64,000 bases of DNA from Streptomyces rubrogriseus (GTDB lineage Bacteria > Actinomycetota > Actinomycetes > Streptomycetales > Streptomycetaceae). Of the stretch, positions 9,119 to 17,300 are shown piece by piece. Under the pieces are notes generated by a model. That model saw only the letters and a list, made by a program, of their open reading frames with translations. It ran no database searches and had not been told where the DNA came from. A program made the translations under genes and the position numbers. The number at the start of each line of letters is the position of its first letter. Position 1 is the stretch's first letter. Location of the stretch: the NCBI RefSeq assembly GCF_027947575.1, contig NZ_CP116256.1:992001-1056000 (forward strand), given 5' to 3'.

Positions 9119-9559
9119 TCAGGCCGTCGGGTCCCAGAGCCCACCGGCTTCGCCGCGCGCGAGGTGCTCGGCGTAGACACCGACCTTCCAGGCGATGACG
9201 GACCGGCACTCCTCCAGCGCCCTGATCTGTGCGTCGACGCGCCGTTGATGGGTGTCGAGCAACCGCAGGCGTTCCGCCTCGTTGCCCGGTCCCTGGCGCA
9301 CCAGTTGGGCGAACTGCTTGAGGTCGGCCAGCGGCATGCCCGACTCGCGGAGCTTGACGCAGATCAGCAGCCAGTCGACGTCGAAGGAGCTGTACCGCCG
9401 TCTGCCGCCCGACGTGCGCCGTACCGGCCCGACGAGCAGACCCTCGCGCTCGTAGAAGCGCAGCGCGTGCACGCTCAGTCCGGTCCGTTCGGCCACCTCG
9501 CCGATGCTCAGCGACTGCTCGGACACTCCGGATACTTCGGTGCTGGCCACGCCGCTCAC
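9119..9559 (-). CDS. MerR family transcriptional regulator
   Basis: About 146 residues. The N-terminal MerR DNA-binding domain is clear (SIGEVAERTGLSVHALRFYEREGL, split here only for reference), followed by the wing residues RRTSGGRRRYSSFDV and a long dimerisation helix. There is no cysteine cluster of metal-sensing members, so it is more like the small-molecule or redox group. The start is uncertain: GTG at 9559, 9550 or 9526, none with a good ribosome-binding site, so the transcript may be leaderless. It diverges from the SDR gene and sits beside a MerR-type promoter with a 19-bp spacer. Confidence 0.88.
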   Translation of the reverse strand: MSGVASTEVSGVSEQSLSIGEVAERTGLSVHALRFYEREGLLVGPVRRTSGGRRRYSSFDVDWLLICVKLRESGMPLADLKQFAQLVRQGPGNEAERLRLLDTHQRRVDAQIRALEECRSVIAWKVGVYAEHLARGEAGGLWDPTA

Positions 9560-9567
9560 CCCGGGAC

Positions 9568-9598
9568 TTGATCTAGACCTTGCTCTAGATCGTAGCGT
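9568..9598 (+). promoter_or_regulatory. MerR-type promoter and operator of the SDR gene
   Basis: Perfect 8-bp inverted repeat GATCTAGA-N6-TCTAGATC at 9570-9591. It lies between a -35-like TTGATC (9568-9573) and a -10-like TAGCGT (9593-9598), a spacing of exactly 19 bp, the lengthened spacer that MerR-family activators correct by distortion. The predicted transcription start falls at or beside the SDR ATG (9606), so the mRNA should be leaderless. Confidence 0.75.
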
Positions 9599-9605
9599 CG
9601 GCGCC

Positions 9606-10577
9606 ATGACCCACACCGAACAGCAGCCGCTCAACTCCCCCTTCTCCGCCGCCACCACCGCCGAGGACGTCATGACCGGCCACGACCTCTCGGGCGTGAC
9701 CGCCGTGGTGACCGGGGGCTACTCCGGACTCGGCCTCGAAAGCACCCGGGCCCTGACGGCCGCCGGGGCCCGGGTCCTCGTTCCCGCCCGCCGCCCCGAC
9801 ACCGCCCGAGCCGCCCTGCGGGACGTGAAGGGCAGCGAGGTCGTCCCCATGGACCTGACCGACCTCGACGGCGTCCGTTCCGCCGCCGCGCACATCGGCG
9901 ACCGGATCGACCGGATCGACCTCCTGATGACCGCCGCCGGAGTCATGGCCACCCCGGAGCGGCGGGTCGGGCCCGGATGGGAATTCCAGCTCGCCGCCAA
10001 CCACTTCGGGCACTTCACGCTCGCCTGCGCGCTCTACCCGCTGCTGGCCGCCGCGGGCGGGGCGCGGGTCGTGGCGTACAGCTCCGCCGGACACGCCATG
10101 ACCGACATCCGCCGGCACGACCCGCACTTCCGCACCGGCTACGACAAGTGGCTGGCCTACGGTCAGGCCAAGACCGCGAACGCCCTGTTCGCCGTGCACC
10201 TCGACACTCTCGGCAAGGACGACGGCGTCCGCGCGTTCGCCCTCCACCCCGGCAAGATCATCACCGGCCTCCAGCGGGAGATGACGCTCCGGGAACAGAT
10301 CGACTCCGGCTGGGTGGACGAGCACGGCAACGTCGTCGCCGCCGACTTCAAGACCGCCTCCCAGGGTGCCGCCACCGGCCTGTGGGCCGCCACCTCCCCC
10401 CTCCTCGACGGCCGGGGCGGCCTCTACCTGGCGGACTGCGACGTCGCCCGCGTCTTCGCCCTCGACACCCCCATGGACGACAACGGCGTACGCCCGTACG
10501 CCGTCGACCCCGCCAACGCCGCCCGGCTCTGGGAGACGTCCCTCGCGGCAACGGGCGCGACGCCGCTGACCCGGTGA
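9606..10577 (+). CDS. Short-chain dehydrogenase/reductase (retinol-dehydrogenase-like)
   Basis: 323-residue SDR. Cofactor motif VVTGGYSGLGLESTRAL (TGxxxGxG); NAG-equivalent LMTAAGVMATPERR; catalytic Ser in VVAYSSAGH and YxxxK in YGQAKTANALFAVHL (catalytic Tyr in the Y-G-Q-A-K arrangement). Members of this branch reduce or oxidise small carbonyls or alcohols with NADP(H). The ATG at 9606 lies at the predicted transcription start of the MerR-type promoter, which suggests leaderless translation and induction by the divergent MerR protein. Confidence 0.92.
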   Translation: MTHTEQQPLNSPFSAATTAEDVMTGHDLSGVTAVVTGGYSGLGLESTRALTAAGARVLVPARRPDTARAALRDVKGSEVVPMDLTDLDGVRSAAAHIGDRIDRIDLLMTAAGVMATPERRVGPGWEFQLAANHFGHFTLACALYPLLAAAGGARVVAYSSAGHAMTDIRRHDPHFRTGYDKWLAYGQAKTANALFAVHLDTLGKDDGVRAFALHPGKIITGLQREMTLREQIDSGWVDEHGNVVAADFKTASQGAATGLWAATSPLLDGRGGLYLADCDVARVFALDTPMDDNGVRPYAVDPANAARLWETSLAATGATPLTR

Positions 10578-10861
10578 CCCGGCGCACCGCCTAGGCCGGG
10601 CTCGGGCCGCCTCCGGGGCAAGGACCGCGGGCGCGGTCACTCTGCCAAGCCGCCCTGCGTGCCCGCGGCGGGCACGCCCCAGCGCTCACCGGCACCCCCG
10701 ACCACGGCGGCTCCCGCCACCGGGGCCCCCGGCAGGCGGGAACGGCGGCCGTGGTGCGGTGGTTCCTGGCGCTGCGGTAGGGGGCCGCACTTCCGTCCCG
10801 GCCAGACGGCACAGGGGGGAATTCCGTTGTCGCACCCCCTCCGAGGTCGCATGCTTCGGCC

Positions 10862-11371
10862 ATGACCTCCGAGGACCACACCCCCTGTGCCACCATCACC
10901 ACGCGCGTCACCGTGCGTGACCTGCTGCCCCAGGACCTGCCGGCGTGCACCTGGTCCGGCTCGGCCACCCATCTACGCCACGTAGAGCGAGAGCTGACCC
11001 GCGCCGCGGCGGGCGAGGTGGACTACCTGGCCGTCTGCACTCCTGTGGACCTGCCGGTGGCGATCGGCGGCATCGACTACCAGGCCTCCGAGGAAGCCGG
11101 AACCATATGGCAGCTCGCCGTGCTGCCGGCGCTCCAGTCCTGCGGCCTGGGAACGCTGCTCATCCGCGCAGCCGAACAACGAATCCTTGACCGCGGGCTC
11201 CACCGGGCCGAACTCGCGGTCGAGGAGGACAACCCCCGGGCACGCGCCCTGTACGAGCGCCTTGGCTACGTCGCGTACGGCCGCGAACCGGACGCCTGGG
11301 ACGAGGAGGGACCCGACGGATCGATCCGTCGCCACGAGACGATGTGCATCCGCATGCGAAAGAGCCTCTGA
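10862..11371 (+). CDS. GNAT family N-acetyltransferase
   Basis: 169-residue acetyltransferase. The central acetyl-CoA-binding motif is IWQLAVLPALQSCGLGTLLI (Q-x-x-G-x-G equivalent SCGLGT). The last motif is AVEEDNPRARALYERLGY, typical of RimI-like enzymes. The substrate is unknown. The gene stands alone, preceded by 284 bp in which I see no other gene, and is the last clearly intact gene before the truncated frames of the island junction. Confidence 0.9.
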   Translation: MTSEDHTPCATITTRVTVRDLLPQDLPACTWSGSATHLRHVERELTRAAAGEVDYLAVCTPVDLPVAIGGIDYQASEEAGTIWQLAVLPALQSCGLGTLLIRAAEQRILDRGLHRAELAVEEDNPRARALYERLGYVAYGREPDAWDEEGPDGSIRRHETMCIRMRKSL

Positions 11372-11419
11372 CCCGTCCAGCGGCAACTCCGGGCACCGAT
11401 CGGTCGACGACGACCCACC

Positions 11420-11968
11420 TCACCGGGCCTGCTGGGGCAGTCGCAGTCGCAGCCGCGGAAACCGTGCGTGCAGCAGCCGTGGTCCGTCGTCGTCCACCCG
11501 CAGGGTGAACGTCTCCGGTCCCGGCCGTCCCGCAGCGTCGAAGGCGTCGATGAGGTCCTCGATCCGGCTCCACAACTTCAGCGGTCCGCCTTCCCGCACA
11601 CTCCACGTCCCACTGTCCGGGGTGAGCGTGGCGACCGACCCGGAGACCACGTCGATGAGGTGCGGCACCCCGTCGACCGTGACCATCTGCGCGTCCGGTA
11701 CGGCCCCCTGGGCGAGGAACCGCAGGTGGAAGGCCTCCTCGGTCGCAGCCGTGAGCCGCTCCGGTGCGTGCCGCGCGGACCGGGGCGGCTCCTCGTGCAG
11801 CCCGGCGGCCCAGTCCGAGGGATTTCCGTACGCCGGTGCCGCATGGGTCCGGGCGGGCATGAAGGAGATGGTGCCTGGCAGCAAGGGGCCCTCGCCGACG
11901 CGGACCTCAGCGTCAGCGCGTACAAGCTGTTCCACAAGATGTGCGCCCTCCAGAATCACAAGGATCAC
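11420..11968 (-). pseudogene. C-terminal fragment of a PIMT-like (protein-L-isoaspartate methyltransferase family) protein
   Basis: The frame lacks the SAM-binding methyltransferase domain. It shows only the tail I associate with actinomycete PIMT-like proteins: PGTISFMPARTHAAP, then GGPLKLWSRIEDLIDAFD and AAGRPGPETFTLRVDDDG before the stop at 11420. Homology appears to stop around 11890-11915, where sequence belonging to an opposite-strand gene begins. No full-length start exists. I read it as the host-side remnant cut by insertion or recombination; that family identity is from memory of its C-terminal pattern and is moderate. Confidence 0.55.
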
Positions 11969-12244
11969 GGCCTGGCCCTCGTGGAGAGCCAGGTGAAGTT
12001 CGCCGAGCAGGTGGGCATGTCGCAGGCTTCCGTCTCCCGCGGCCTCAAACAGCTCGCCGCTCAGGGCTTCATCTACCCCGACGGCCGCAACTGGCGTATC
12101 CGTCCCGACTTCGTCTTCAACGGCAACGGTGCGGCGCAGGGACAGGCGGTGCAGGGCATTCCGGCCGACGCGCCTGATCCGTATGACGGGAAGCGCGCCG
12201 ACCTGAAAATCGTCGACGGTCAGGACGACGGCGGCCAGGCCTGA
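11843..12244 (+). pseudogene. N-terminally truncated winged-helix protein (plasmid RepL/MarR-like)
   Basis: From about 11885 the frame reads like a real replication-initiator or MarR-type winged-helix protein: DADLSVSAYKLFHKMCALQN, FAEQVGMSQASVSRGLKQLA and GFIYPDGRNWRIRPDFVF. Upstream of that point the same frame is antisense to the PIMT-like fragment, so the natural N-terminus is missing. The in-frame ATG at 11843 is probably fortuitous. Such proteins occur on plasmids and integrative elements, in keeping with the mobile character of the island. Confidence 0.55.
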
Positions 12245-12740
12245 GGCTTCCCGGAGTACGGGTGGCCGGTGGATGCGGAGCTATTCGAGGACTCCGTCAT
12301 CGGGCGTGATCGACGTGATCGCGACTCTCGGTGGAGGCGGGGCAGGCTTCTACACGTACGCCACAGTGAGCTTTGGTGCGTCACGTTCGAACGGTCACGG
12401 CAGCGATGACGTCGCTCGCTCGTCCCGACGGCCCGCTTCACTCGCATCGTGAGGTCGATGCCCTCCTGGACGGCTGTGTCGAAGTCAGGGTCCTGGTGCA
12501 GGCGGATACGGGCCCGGGTAATTCACGACTATTGCGGCCAGAGCCGTCAGGTTGACCTCTGGCGAGCCAGCACGCGCTGTAACTCCGTTTCGAAGGCTTC
12601 CTTGTCGCCGGGAACCCATGGCCTGCCGGCAGAGCGGCCCTCACGTCGCTGATCGTCATTCGAGCCAAGGGCGGTGATGCCTGGACCCTCACGCGGCGGT
12701 TCTCGGCCGAAGTGGAGCGGTGAGTGCGATCCGGCACCAG
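12245..12740. other. Degraded region, no intact gene recognised
   Basis: About 500 bp of lower GC than the flanking host genes. Minus-strand frames contain isolated protein-like pieces (PWVPGDKEAFETELQRVLAR near 12550-12620; DPDFDTAVQEGIDLTMRV near 12440-12500) in different frames, which looks like a decayed coding sequence. I cannot assign a family. Confidence 0.4.
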
Positions 12741-12956
12741 TCAGGAAGGCCTTCGAGAGCCGTTGCGCACTGACTCGACAAAGCAGTGCCAGGTCTGGGG
12801 TTGAACACTGAGTATCGGTCCGCCTGTGCACTTGGAGTCGCGTATCAAGGCGGCATGTGAGACGTACGCGCACTCGACGCACTCCGTTGTGTTTCCACCG
12901 CTATACGACGACTTGAACCACAGGGGGGCGGAGGCAGCCTGGAGGCCGGGGGGCAT
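12741..12956 (-). CDS. DUF397 domain protein
   Basis: 71-residue acidic-type actinomycete protein with the DUF397 hallmarks: WFKSSYSGGNTTECVECAY, a central IRDSK and an aromatic C-terminal segment QTWHCFVESV. The start codon follows immediately after the stop codon of the XRE regulator (stop 12957-12959, ATG 12956), with AGGAG 7 nt upstream, so the two are co-translated. In Streptomyces such pairs occur at abaA-, whiJ- and Scr1/Scr2-type loci, where they affect development, antibiotic production or act as toxin-antitoxin-like modules. Confidence 0.9.
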   Translation of the reverse strand: MPPGLQAASAPLWFKSSYSGGNTTECVECAYVSHAALIRDSKCTGGPILSVQPQTWHCFVESVRNGSRRPS

Positions 12957-13802
12957 TCACAACTCCTTGCAGACGCGGTGCATCAGGGCGGACGAAGCTT
13001 CCATGTCCAACGCTTGTGCGCGAAGGTACTCGAACGCAAGCCTGTAGCGTTCCAGCTCTGCGTCCTTCTCCAGGAAGAGCGAGCCCGTGTGGAAGTCGAC
13101 GTACACGACATCGAGAGCTGGCTCAGTGCCACCGATGATTACGAAGCTGCCGAGTGCGGCGGAGTGGGCTCCTTTGGAGAAGGGCAGCACCTGAAGCGTG
13201 ACGTGGGAAGACTCGTTCGCTTCAAGTAGCCGGCTGAGCTGTTCCTTCATAGCCTTCGGTGACCCCACCACGCGGCGGATCACGGACTCGTCGAGGATCG
13301 CCCACAGTCGCGGCGGCTCCGCCCGGTTGAGGATCTCCTGTCGCTTCATACGGATGTCCACCAGGCGCTCGATCGCGGCCGGCGCCAAGGGCACCTCGTT
13401 CGCCATCTGCAGCGCGGTGCTGTACGCGCGGGTCTGCAGTAGGCCGGGGACGTAGACGCACGAGAAGTGGTTCTCGCGGACGGCTTCGTCCTCCAGCGTC
13501 AGCAGCAGGTTCATGCTCTCCGGGATGGAGTCGGCGAACGAACTCCACCAGCCTTGCTGTTTGGCGTCCTTGGCCAGCTTTACGACAGCGGCCCGCTCGG
13601 CGTCGGTCGCTCCGTACTCGCGGCACAGGGCATCCACGACGATCCACCTCACCGGGCCAGCTTGTGTCTCGTACCGGCTGACCGTCGCCTTCGATACACC
13701 TACCAGCTGTCCGGCTTCCTCCAGCGTAATCCCCGCGTGAGCGCGCAACTTACGTAGCGTTGCACCGAGTTGACGGCGGCGGGTAGTGGTCCTTGCGAGC
13801 AT
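12957..13802 (-). CDS. XRE family regulator with DUF5753 domain (WhiJ/Scr1 type)
   Basis: 281 residues from the ATG at 13802. The N-terminal helix-turn-helix is LGATLRKLRAHAGITLEEAG then LVGVSKATVSRYETQAGPV. The rest is the DUF5753 effector region, with the diagnostic YVPGLLQTRAYSTALQ, RMKRQEILN, WAILDESVIRRVVGSP and LPFSKGAHSAALGSFVI. It is coupled to the DUF397 gene downstream and divergent from the ATPase gene at 14018. This is the standard triad of Streptomyces developmental loci. It lies inside the restriction island and may travel with it. Confidence 0.93.
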   Translation of the reverse strand: MLARTTTRRRQLGATLRKLRAHAGITLEEAGQLVGVSKATVSRYETQAGPVRWIVVDALCREYGATDAERAAVVKLAKDAKQQGWWSSFADSIPESMNLLLTLEDEAVRENHFSCVYVPGLLQTRAYSTALQMANEVPLAPAAIERLVDIRMKRQEILNRAEPPRLWAILDESVIRRVVGSPKAMKEQLSRLLEANESSHVTLQVLPFSKGAHSAALGSFVIIGGTEPALDVVYVDFHTGSLFLEKDAELERYRLAFEYLRAQALDMEASSALMHRVCKEL

Positions 13803-14017
13803 GCGACTCCTCTGCGCAGAACCCCCATGCACCTGCCCGGGGGCGTGAACAGGCTAGACATCGCGGCAGGCAGCTCACCATGAGATTCACCCGATCGAGA
13901 TTGATGAGAAGTTACACCGCGAGATTTCTCTGTGCCATTCTCGGACTGCGGACCGCTACACAGTGCAATCGTAAGGACACGGTGAGCGCAGTTGAGTGTG
14001 GCGGGGGAGGAGTGCTC

Positions 14018-14641
14018 ATGCCTGGTACCGACGTCACGGGGTGTGAACGTCGCTGTGTTCTGCCTTTTGAGGCAGTGCCGTCGGAAGTGCGGCTGCTTCG
14101 GAGAGCTGCCGTTGCTCAACTCACCCAGTGGGGTGCCGCGATGGCTTGCAGTGAGGCGCAAATCATCCTCACGGAACTGGCGACGAACGTCATCAAACAC
14201 GTGGGCGAGGGAGCGTCGGCGACTCTGGTCCTGGAGTGGCAAGGCAGGCGGCTTCGCATGGAGATGCATGACAAGAGCGGATCGCTGCCCATCCTGCGAG
14301 CCGCCGACTGCGAAGCCGAATGCGGCCGTGGTCTGCACATGCTCGTGGCCATGTCGCTCGACTGGGGAACCATGGTCACGGCCGTGGGCAAGGCGGTCTG
14401 GTGCGAGATCGGACTGGGCTCCGAGGCGATGTGCCGTCGAGTCGAGCGTGCCGTGCTGGCTCTTGAGGCCTATCAGGGCTTCCGCGGCACGGTTCTGGAA
14501 GGGCGGCCCCACGAGGAGGCTTTGGAGGAGTCGGTGCCCGAGCTGATTGCCGACCTGCTGCACTGGGCATCAGGGCGCGGTTTGGCCCCGGATGACGTGC
14601 TGGACCAAGCCCAGATGCATTACGAAGCGGAAGCTGCCTAG
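14018..14641 (+). CDS. ATP-binding regulator, anti-sigma-factor (RsbW/SpoIIAB)-like
   Basis: 207 residues. The HATPase_c fold of the serine-kinase anti-sigma type shows N box AQIILTELATNVIKHVGEGA, a G1-like MEMHDKSG and G2-like GRGLHMLVAMSLDWG. The C-terminal extension (about residues 135-207) is helical and not part of the kinase core. I take the ATG at 14018, which has GGGGAGG upstream; the open frame extends further back without a ribosome-binding site. It diverges from the XRE/DUF397 pair, completing the abaA/whiJ-type triad. Its last bases overlap the convergent HNH gene by 4 bp. Confidence 0.9.
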   Translation: MPGTDVTGCERRCVLPFEAVPSEVRLLRRAAVAQLTQWGAAMACSEAQIILTELATNVIKHVGEGASATLVLEWQGRRLRMEMHDKSGSLPILRAADCEAECGRGLHMLVAMSLDWGTMVTAVGKAVWCEIGLGSEAMCRRVERAVLALEAYQGFRGTVLEGRPHEEALEESVPELIADLLHWASGRGLAPDDVLDQAQMHYEAEAA

Positions 14642-15390
14642 TGTCCATTCGTCTCGTTGTTCGGCTTGCGCATCAGCTCCCGAAGGGCAGCAGGCGTGCG
14701 CCAGGTTTCTCCGGGACGGGCCCGGTGACACATGCGGTGGCAGTTCGCGCACAGGCACGCGAGGTCGTCCAGCCGGGTCTCTCCTGCTCCGGATATGTGA
14801 AGGGGGGTGAGGTGATGGACCTCGATGTAGTCCTCGCCCAGCTCTCCGTATGTGTCAGAGAAGCTGAACTCACAGACTTCGCATCGGAGTGCAGCGCCCT
14901 GTCGCCGAATGTGCTTGATCTTCTGGGCCCGGAGGCGAGGGTTTCGTTCGCGAGCAAGGGCACGCCGGACGAGGAGGCGCCCCTCAATGGCAGAGGCACC
15001 CGTTTCGTCGACTTCATCGGGTTGAGCCGGAAGCAGGTGCAGCTCGCCAGACCCGATGCCGTCCTCAATGGCCTGAGCAGCCTGGAGCATTTCAGCTTCC
15101 CGGGTGACGAAGGCTTGGATCATGAGCAGCGTTGGCCTGCCACACCGGGTTGCTCTGCCGGTGTAATTCGGGTGGTTTGTCGCGAAATCAGACGTCTTGC
15201 GGCTCACGCTGTCTGCAGACCTGAAGGATGGCATCGTGCGCGCGTGAGGTTCGTGCAGCGGCAGCGACCGAAGCAGTTCAGACAGCCTCTGGACCTCAAG
15301 GTCCCCCGTACGCAGCTCACGCCAGCCGTGCCGCACCACGAGCGCTCCGGCCAGCACGAGTTCGTCCTCACTCCAGGCAGGTATCCGCAT
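14638..15390 (-). CDS. HNH endonuclease (possible modification-dependent nuclease)
   Basis: About 250 residues. The C-terminal HNH domain is plain: CEVCEFSFSDTYG, YIEVHHLTPLHISG, LACLCANCHRMCH (two CxxC-type pairs plus the HH and NCH motifs). The N-terminal part (WSEDELVLAGALVV, LSELLRSLP, FRSADSVSRKTSDF) resembles the DNA-reading module found in front of many HNH nucleases of McrA type. It shares a 125-165-bp promoter region with the divergent cytosine methyltransferase. The start is either ATG 15390, used here, or GTG 15429; neither has a clear ribosome-binding site. It may be a second restriction activity of the island. Confidence 0.85.
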   Translation of the reverse strand: MRIPAWSEDELVLAGALVVRHGWRELRTGDLEVQRLSELLRSLPLHEPHARTMPSFRSADSVSRKTSDFATNHPNYTGRATRCGRPTLLMIQAFVTREAEMLQAAQAIEDGIGSGELHLLPAQPDEVDETGASAIEGRLLVRRALARERNPRLRAQKIKHIRRQGAALRCEVCEFSFSDTYGELGEDYIEVHHLTPLHISGAGETRLDDLACLCANCHRMCHRARPGETWRTPAALRELMRKPNNETNGH

Positions 15391-15429
15391 GTGGAATATC
15401 GTATGAGTGTTCGTTGTCGTCTGAGACAC

Positions 15430-15554
15430 GTACAGCGAACCGTGAGACGTACTGCAAACTTGGTCAGGTCTCGTTGTTGTCAGTGGGGTCTGTCACCCTC
15501 AGTGATGGTGGACTGCAAAGTGTGTCTGCCGCTGCACGACTGTAAGGAGGGGGC
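15430..15554. promoter_or_regulatory. Divergent HNH / methyltransferase promoter region
   Basis: Short region of clearly lower GC than the host genes, with several GTCTCA/GTCTCG and TGCAAA elements. The methyltransferase has a strong AAGGAGGGG ribosome-binding site at its right end. No C-protein box was recognised. Confidence 0.4.
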
Positions 15555-16772
15555 ATGACCCGCACAACTGAACCGAAGCCCGCGACGGGGGAGCGAAGGG
15601 AACCCGCCTTCACGTCGATCGAAATCTGTGCAGGTGCCGGCGGTCAGGCCATCGGGCTGCATCAGGCCGGGTTCGGCCACCTCGCACTGGTGGAGATCGA
15701 CGAGTATGCGGTCAAAACGCTACGCCTCAACATCGAAGACCATGAGGTGTGGTCCTGGGAGCGGGAGCACTGCGACGTCCTGTCGGCTGACGTCACGAAG
15801 TTCGAGCCCCGCCGGGACCTGGACAAGGGCGCCGACCTGCTAGCGGAGAAGGGGCTGGATCTCCTGGCCGGCGGTGTGCCGTGCCCGCCCTTCTCTCACG
15901 CGGGCAAGCAGTTGGGGAAGCACGACGAGCGAGATCTGTTTCCTCGCATGCTTCAACTGGTCGAGAAGCTGAAGCCTCGAGCCGTGATGATCGAGAACGT
16001 CCGAGGGATCATGGATCCGAAATTCTCGGATTACCGAGACTGGATCAGGGCTCGCCTTGAGGGAGGTACGTACCGAGCGGACGACGGACAGACCGTACGT
16101 GAGGATGGACTCGGATACACCGTCTGCAAGTGGGATGTTCTGGAGGCCAGCGACTTCGGCGTTCCTCAGCTTCGTCCGCGTGCCATCCTCGTCGCGTTCC
16201 GTGGTGACGTCATCGAGGACCTCAAGTATGAGTGGCCCGCGCCCACTCATGAGGATCCGGTCAGTGTCGCAGAGAGCCTTGAACCGTCCATGCGAGAGCG
16301 ATACGGGCGGTACTTCAACGGCGTGCACGGGGAACGTGCCCGCGATCGGTTCGACCGCTGGCTTGAAAAGGCTCGCGAACGTGACGCCGAACTCAAAGGC
16401 AAGGGTGGAGGCATCGCTCCCACACTCGTCGGCGGCTCGAAGAAGCACGGTGGCGCGGACCTCGGCCCCAGTCGTGCCAAGGCGGCCTGGAAGCAACTCG
16501 GGATCTCGGGCATGGGCGTCGCCAACGACATCGAGACATGCGAGAAGAAGGCCAGCGAAGAGCGGGACCTCTTCAGGCCTGATGGGCCGATGCTCACGGT
16601 TCGGCAGGCTGCTATTATTCAGGGCTTCCCGCCGGAATGGGACTTCTCGGGTGGAAAGACTGCGCAGTACCGTCAGGTAGGGAACGCCTTCCCGCCGCCG
16701 GTGGCCCGAGCTGTCGGCAAGTCGATCATCGAGGTGCTCAAGGCGGCCCGAGAGCGTGATGGGAAGGACTGA
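15555..16772 (+). CDS. DNA (cytosine-5-)-methyltransferase
   Basis: 405-residue C5 methyltransferase with the ordered motifs of the family: motif I EICAGAGGQAIGL (about 24-36), motif IV GGVPCPPFS with catalytic Cys110, motif VI ENVRG, motif VIII QLRPRAILVA, and C-terminal motif X RQVGNAFPPPVARAVG. The variable target-recognition region lies between about residues 215 and 335. It is the modification half of the restriction-modification locus and should protect the site cut by the NaeI-family enzyme. Its stop directly abuts the stop of the convergent vsr gene. Strong ribosome-binding site AAGGAGGGG. Confidence 0.95.
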   Translation: MTRTTEPKPATGERREPAFTSIEICAGAGGQAIGLHQAGFGHLALVEIDEYAVKTLRLNIEDHEVWSWEREHCDVLSADVTKFEPRRDLDKGADLLAEKGLDLLAGGVPCPPFSHAGKQLGKHDERDLFPRMLQLVEKLKPRAVMIENVRGIMDPKFSDYRDWIRARLEGGTYRADDGQTVREDGLGYTVCKWDVLEASDFGVPQLRPRAILVAFRGDVIEDLKYEWPAPTHEDPVSVAESLEPSMRERYGRYFNGVHGERARDRFDRWLEKARERDAELKGKGGGIAPTLVGGSKKHGGADLGPSRAKAAWKQLGISGMGVANDIETCEKKASEERDLFRPDGPMLTVRQAAIIQGFPPEWDFSGGKTAQYRQVGNAFPPPVARAVGKSIIEVLKAARERDGKD

Positions 16773-17300
16773 CTAGCTGCTCGGTGTCCCTTTGCGTCTG
16801 GCGTTGCGATGCCTTTCCACTTCTGCGGCGATGTGGGCGGCACATTCCTCCGGCGGTTCGTGTTCCCAGAACCGGAGCACCGTCCAGCCCTCCGCTGTGA
16901 GGCGCTGGTCGGTGTCCCGATCACGAGCCATGTTCCGCGTGACCTTGTCTGACCAGTAGCCAGAGTTGGTTTTGGGCGCTACGTAGTGCTCAGGGCATCC
17001 GTGCCAGTAGCAGCCGTCAACGAAGACAGCGACTTTCGCCGGGCGGAAGACCATGTCAGCTGTCCGGCGAAGCTTGGGAAGCGGTCGGGCAGCCACTCGA
17101 TAGCGCAACCCCTGTGCGTGGACCAGTTGCCTGATCAGGCGTTCAGGTGTGGTGTCCCGGCTGCGGATCGCCTGCATGTTGCGCCGCCGCGCGGCCGAGG
17201 AAGCCCAGGAGCCGACGGGTGGTACCCAGGCGTCAGCGCCGACGGGCGCGTTTGCCTGCGTCTCCCTGTCGCTGTCTGCTTGGTCAGGCTTCTTCTTCAC
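16773..17300 (-). CDS. vsr: Very short patch repair endonuclease (Vsr)
   Basis: 175 residues from the GTG at 17300. Vsr hallmarks are all present: RRRNMQAIRSRDTTPERLIR, RYRVAARPLPKLRRTADMVF, the catalytic/zinc region VAVFVDGCYWHGCPEHY, and NSGYWSDKVTRNMARDRDTD before a final VLRFWEHE. Vsr nicks T:G mismatches that arise when 5-methylcytosine deaminates, so it commonly accompanies C5 methyltransferases. The start lies inside the last codons of the NaeI-type gene (17-bp overlap), so it is the distal gene of the minus-strand operon. Confidence 0.93.
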   Translation of the reverse strand: MKKKPDQADSDRETQANAPVGADAWVPPVGSWASSAARRRNMQAIRSRDTTPERLIRQLVHAQGLRYRVAARPLPKLRRTADMVFRPAKVAVFVDGCYWHGCPEHYVAPKTNSGYWSDKVTRNMARDRDTDQRLTAEGWTVLRFWEHEPPEECAAHIAAEVERHRNARRKGTPSS

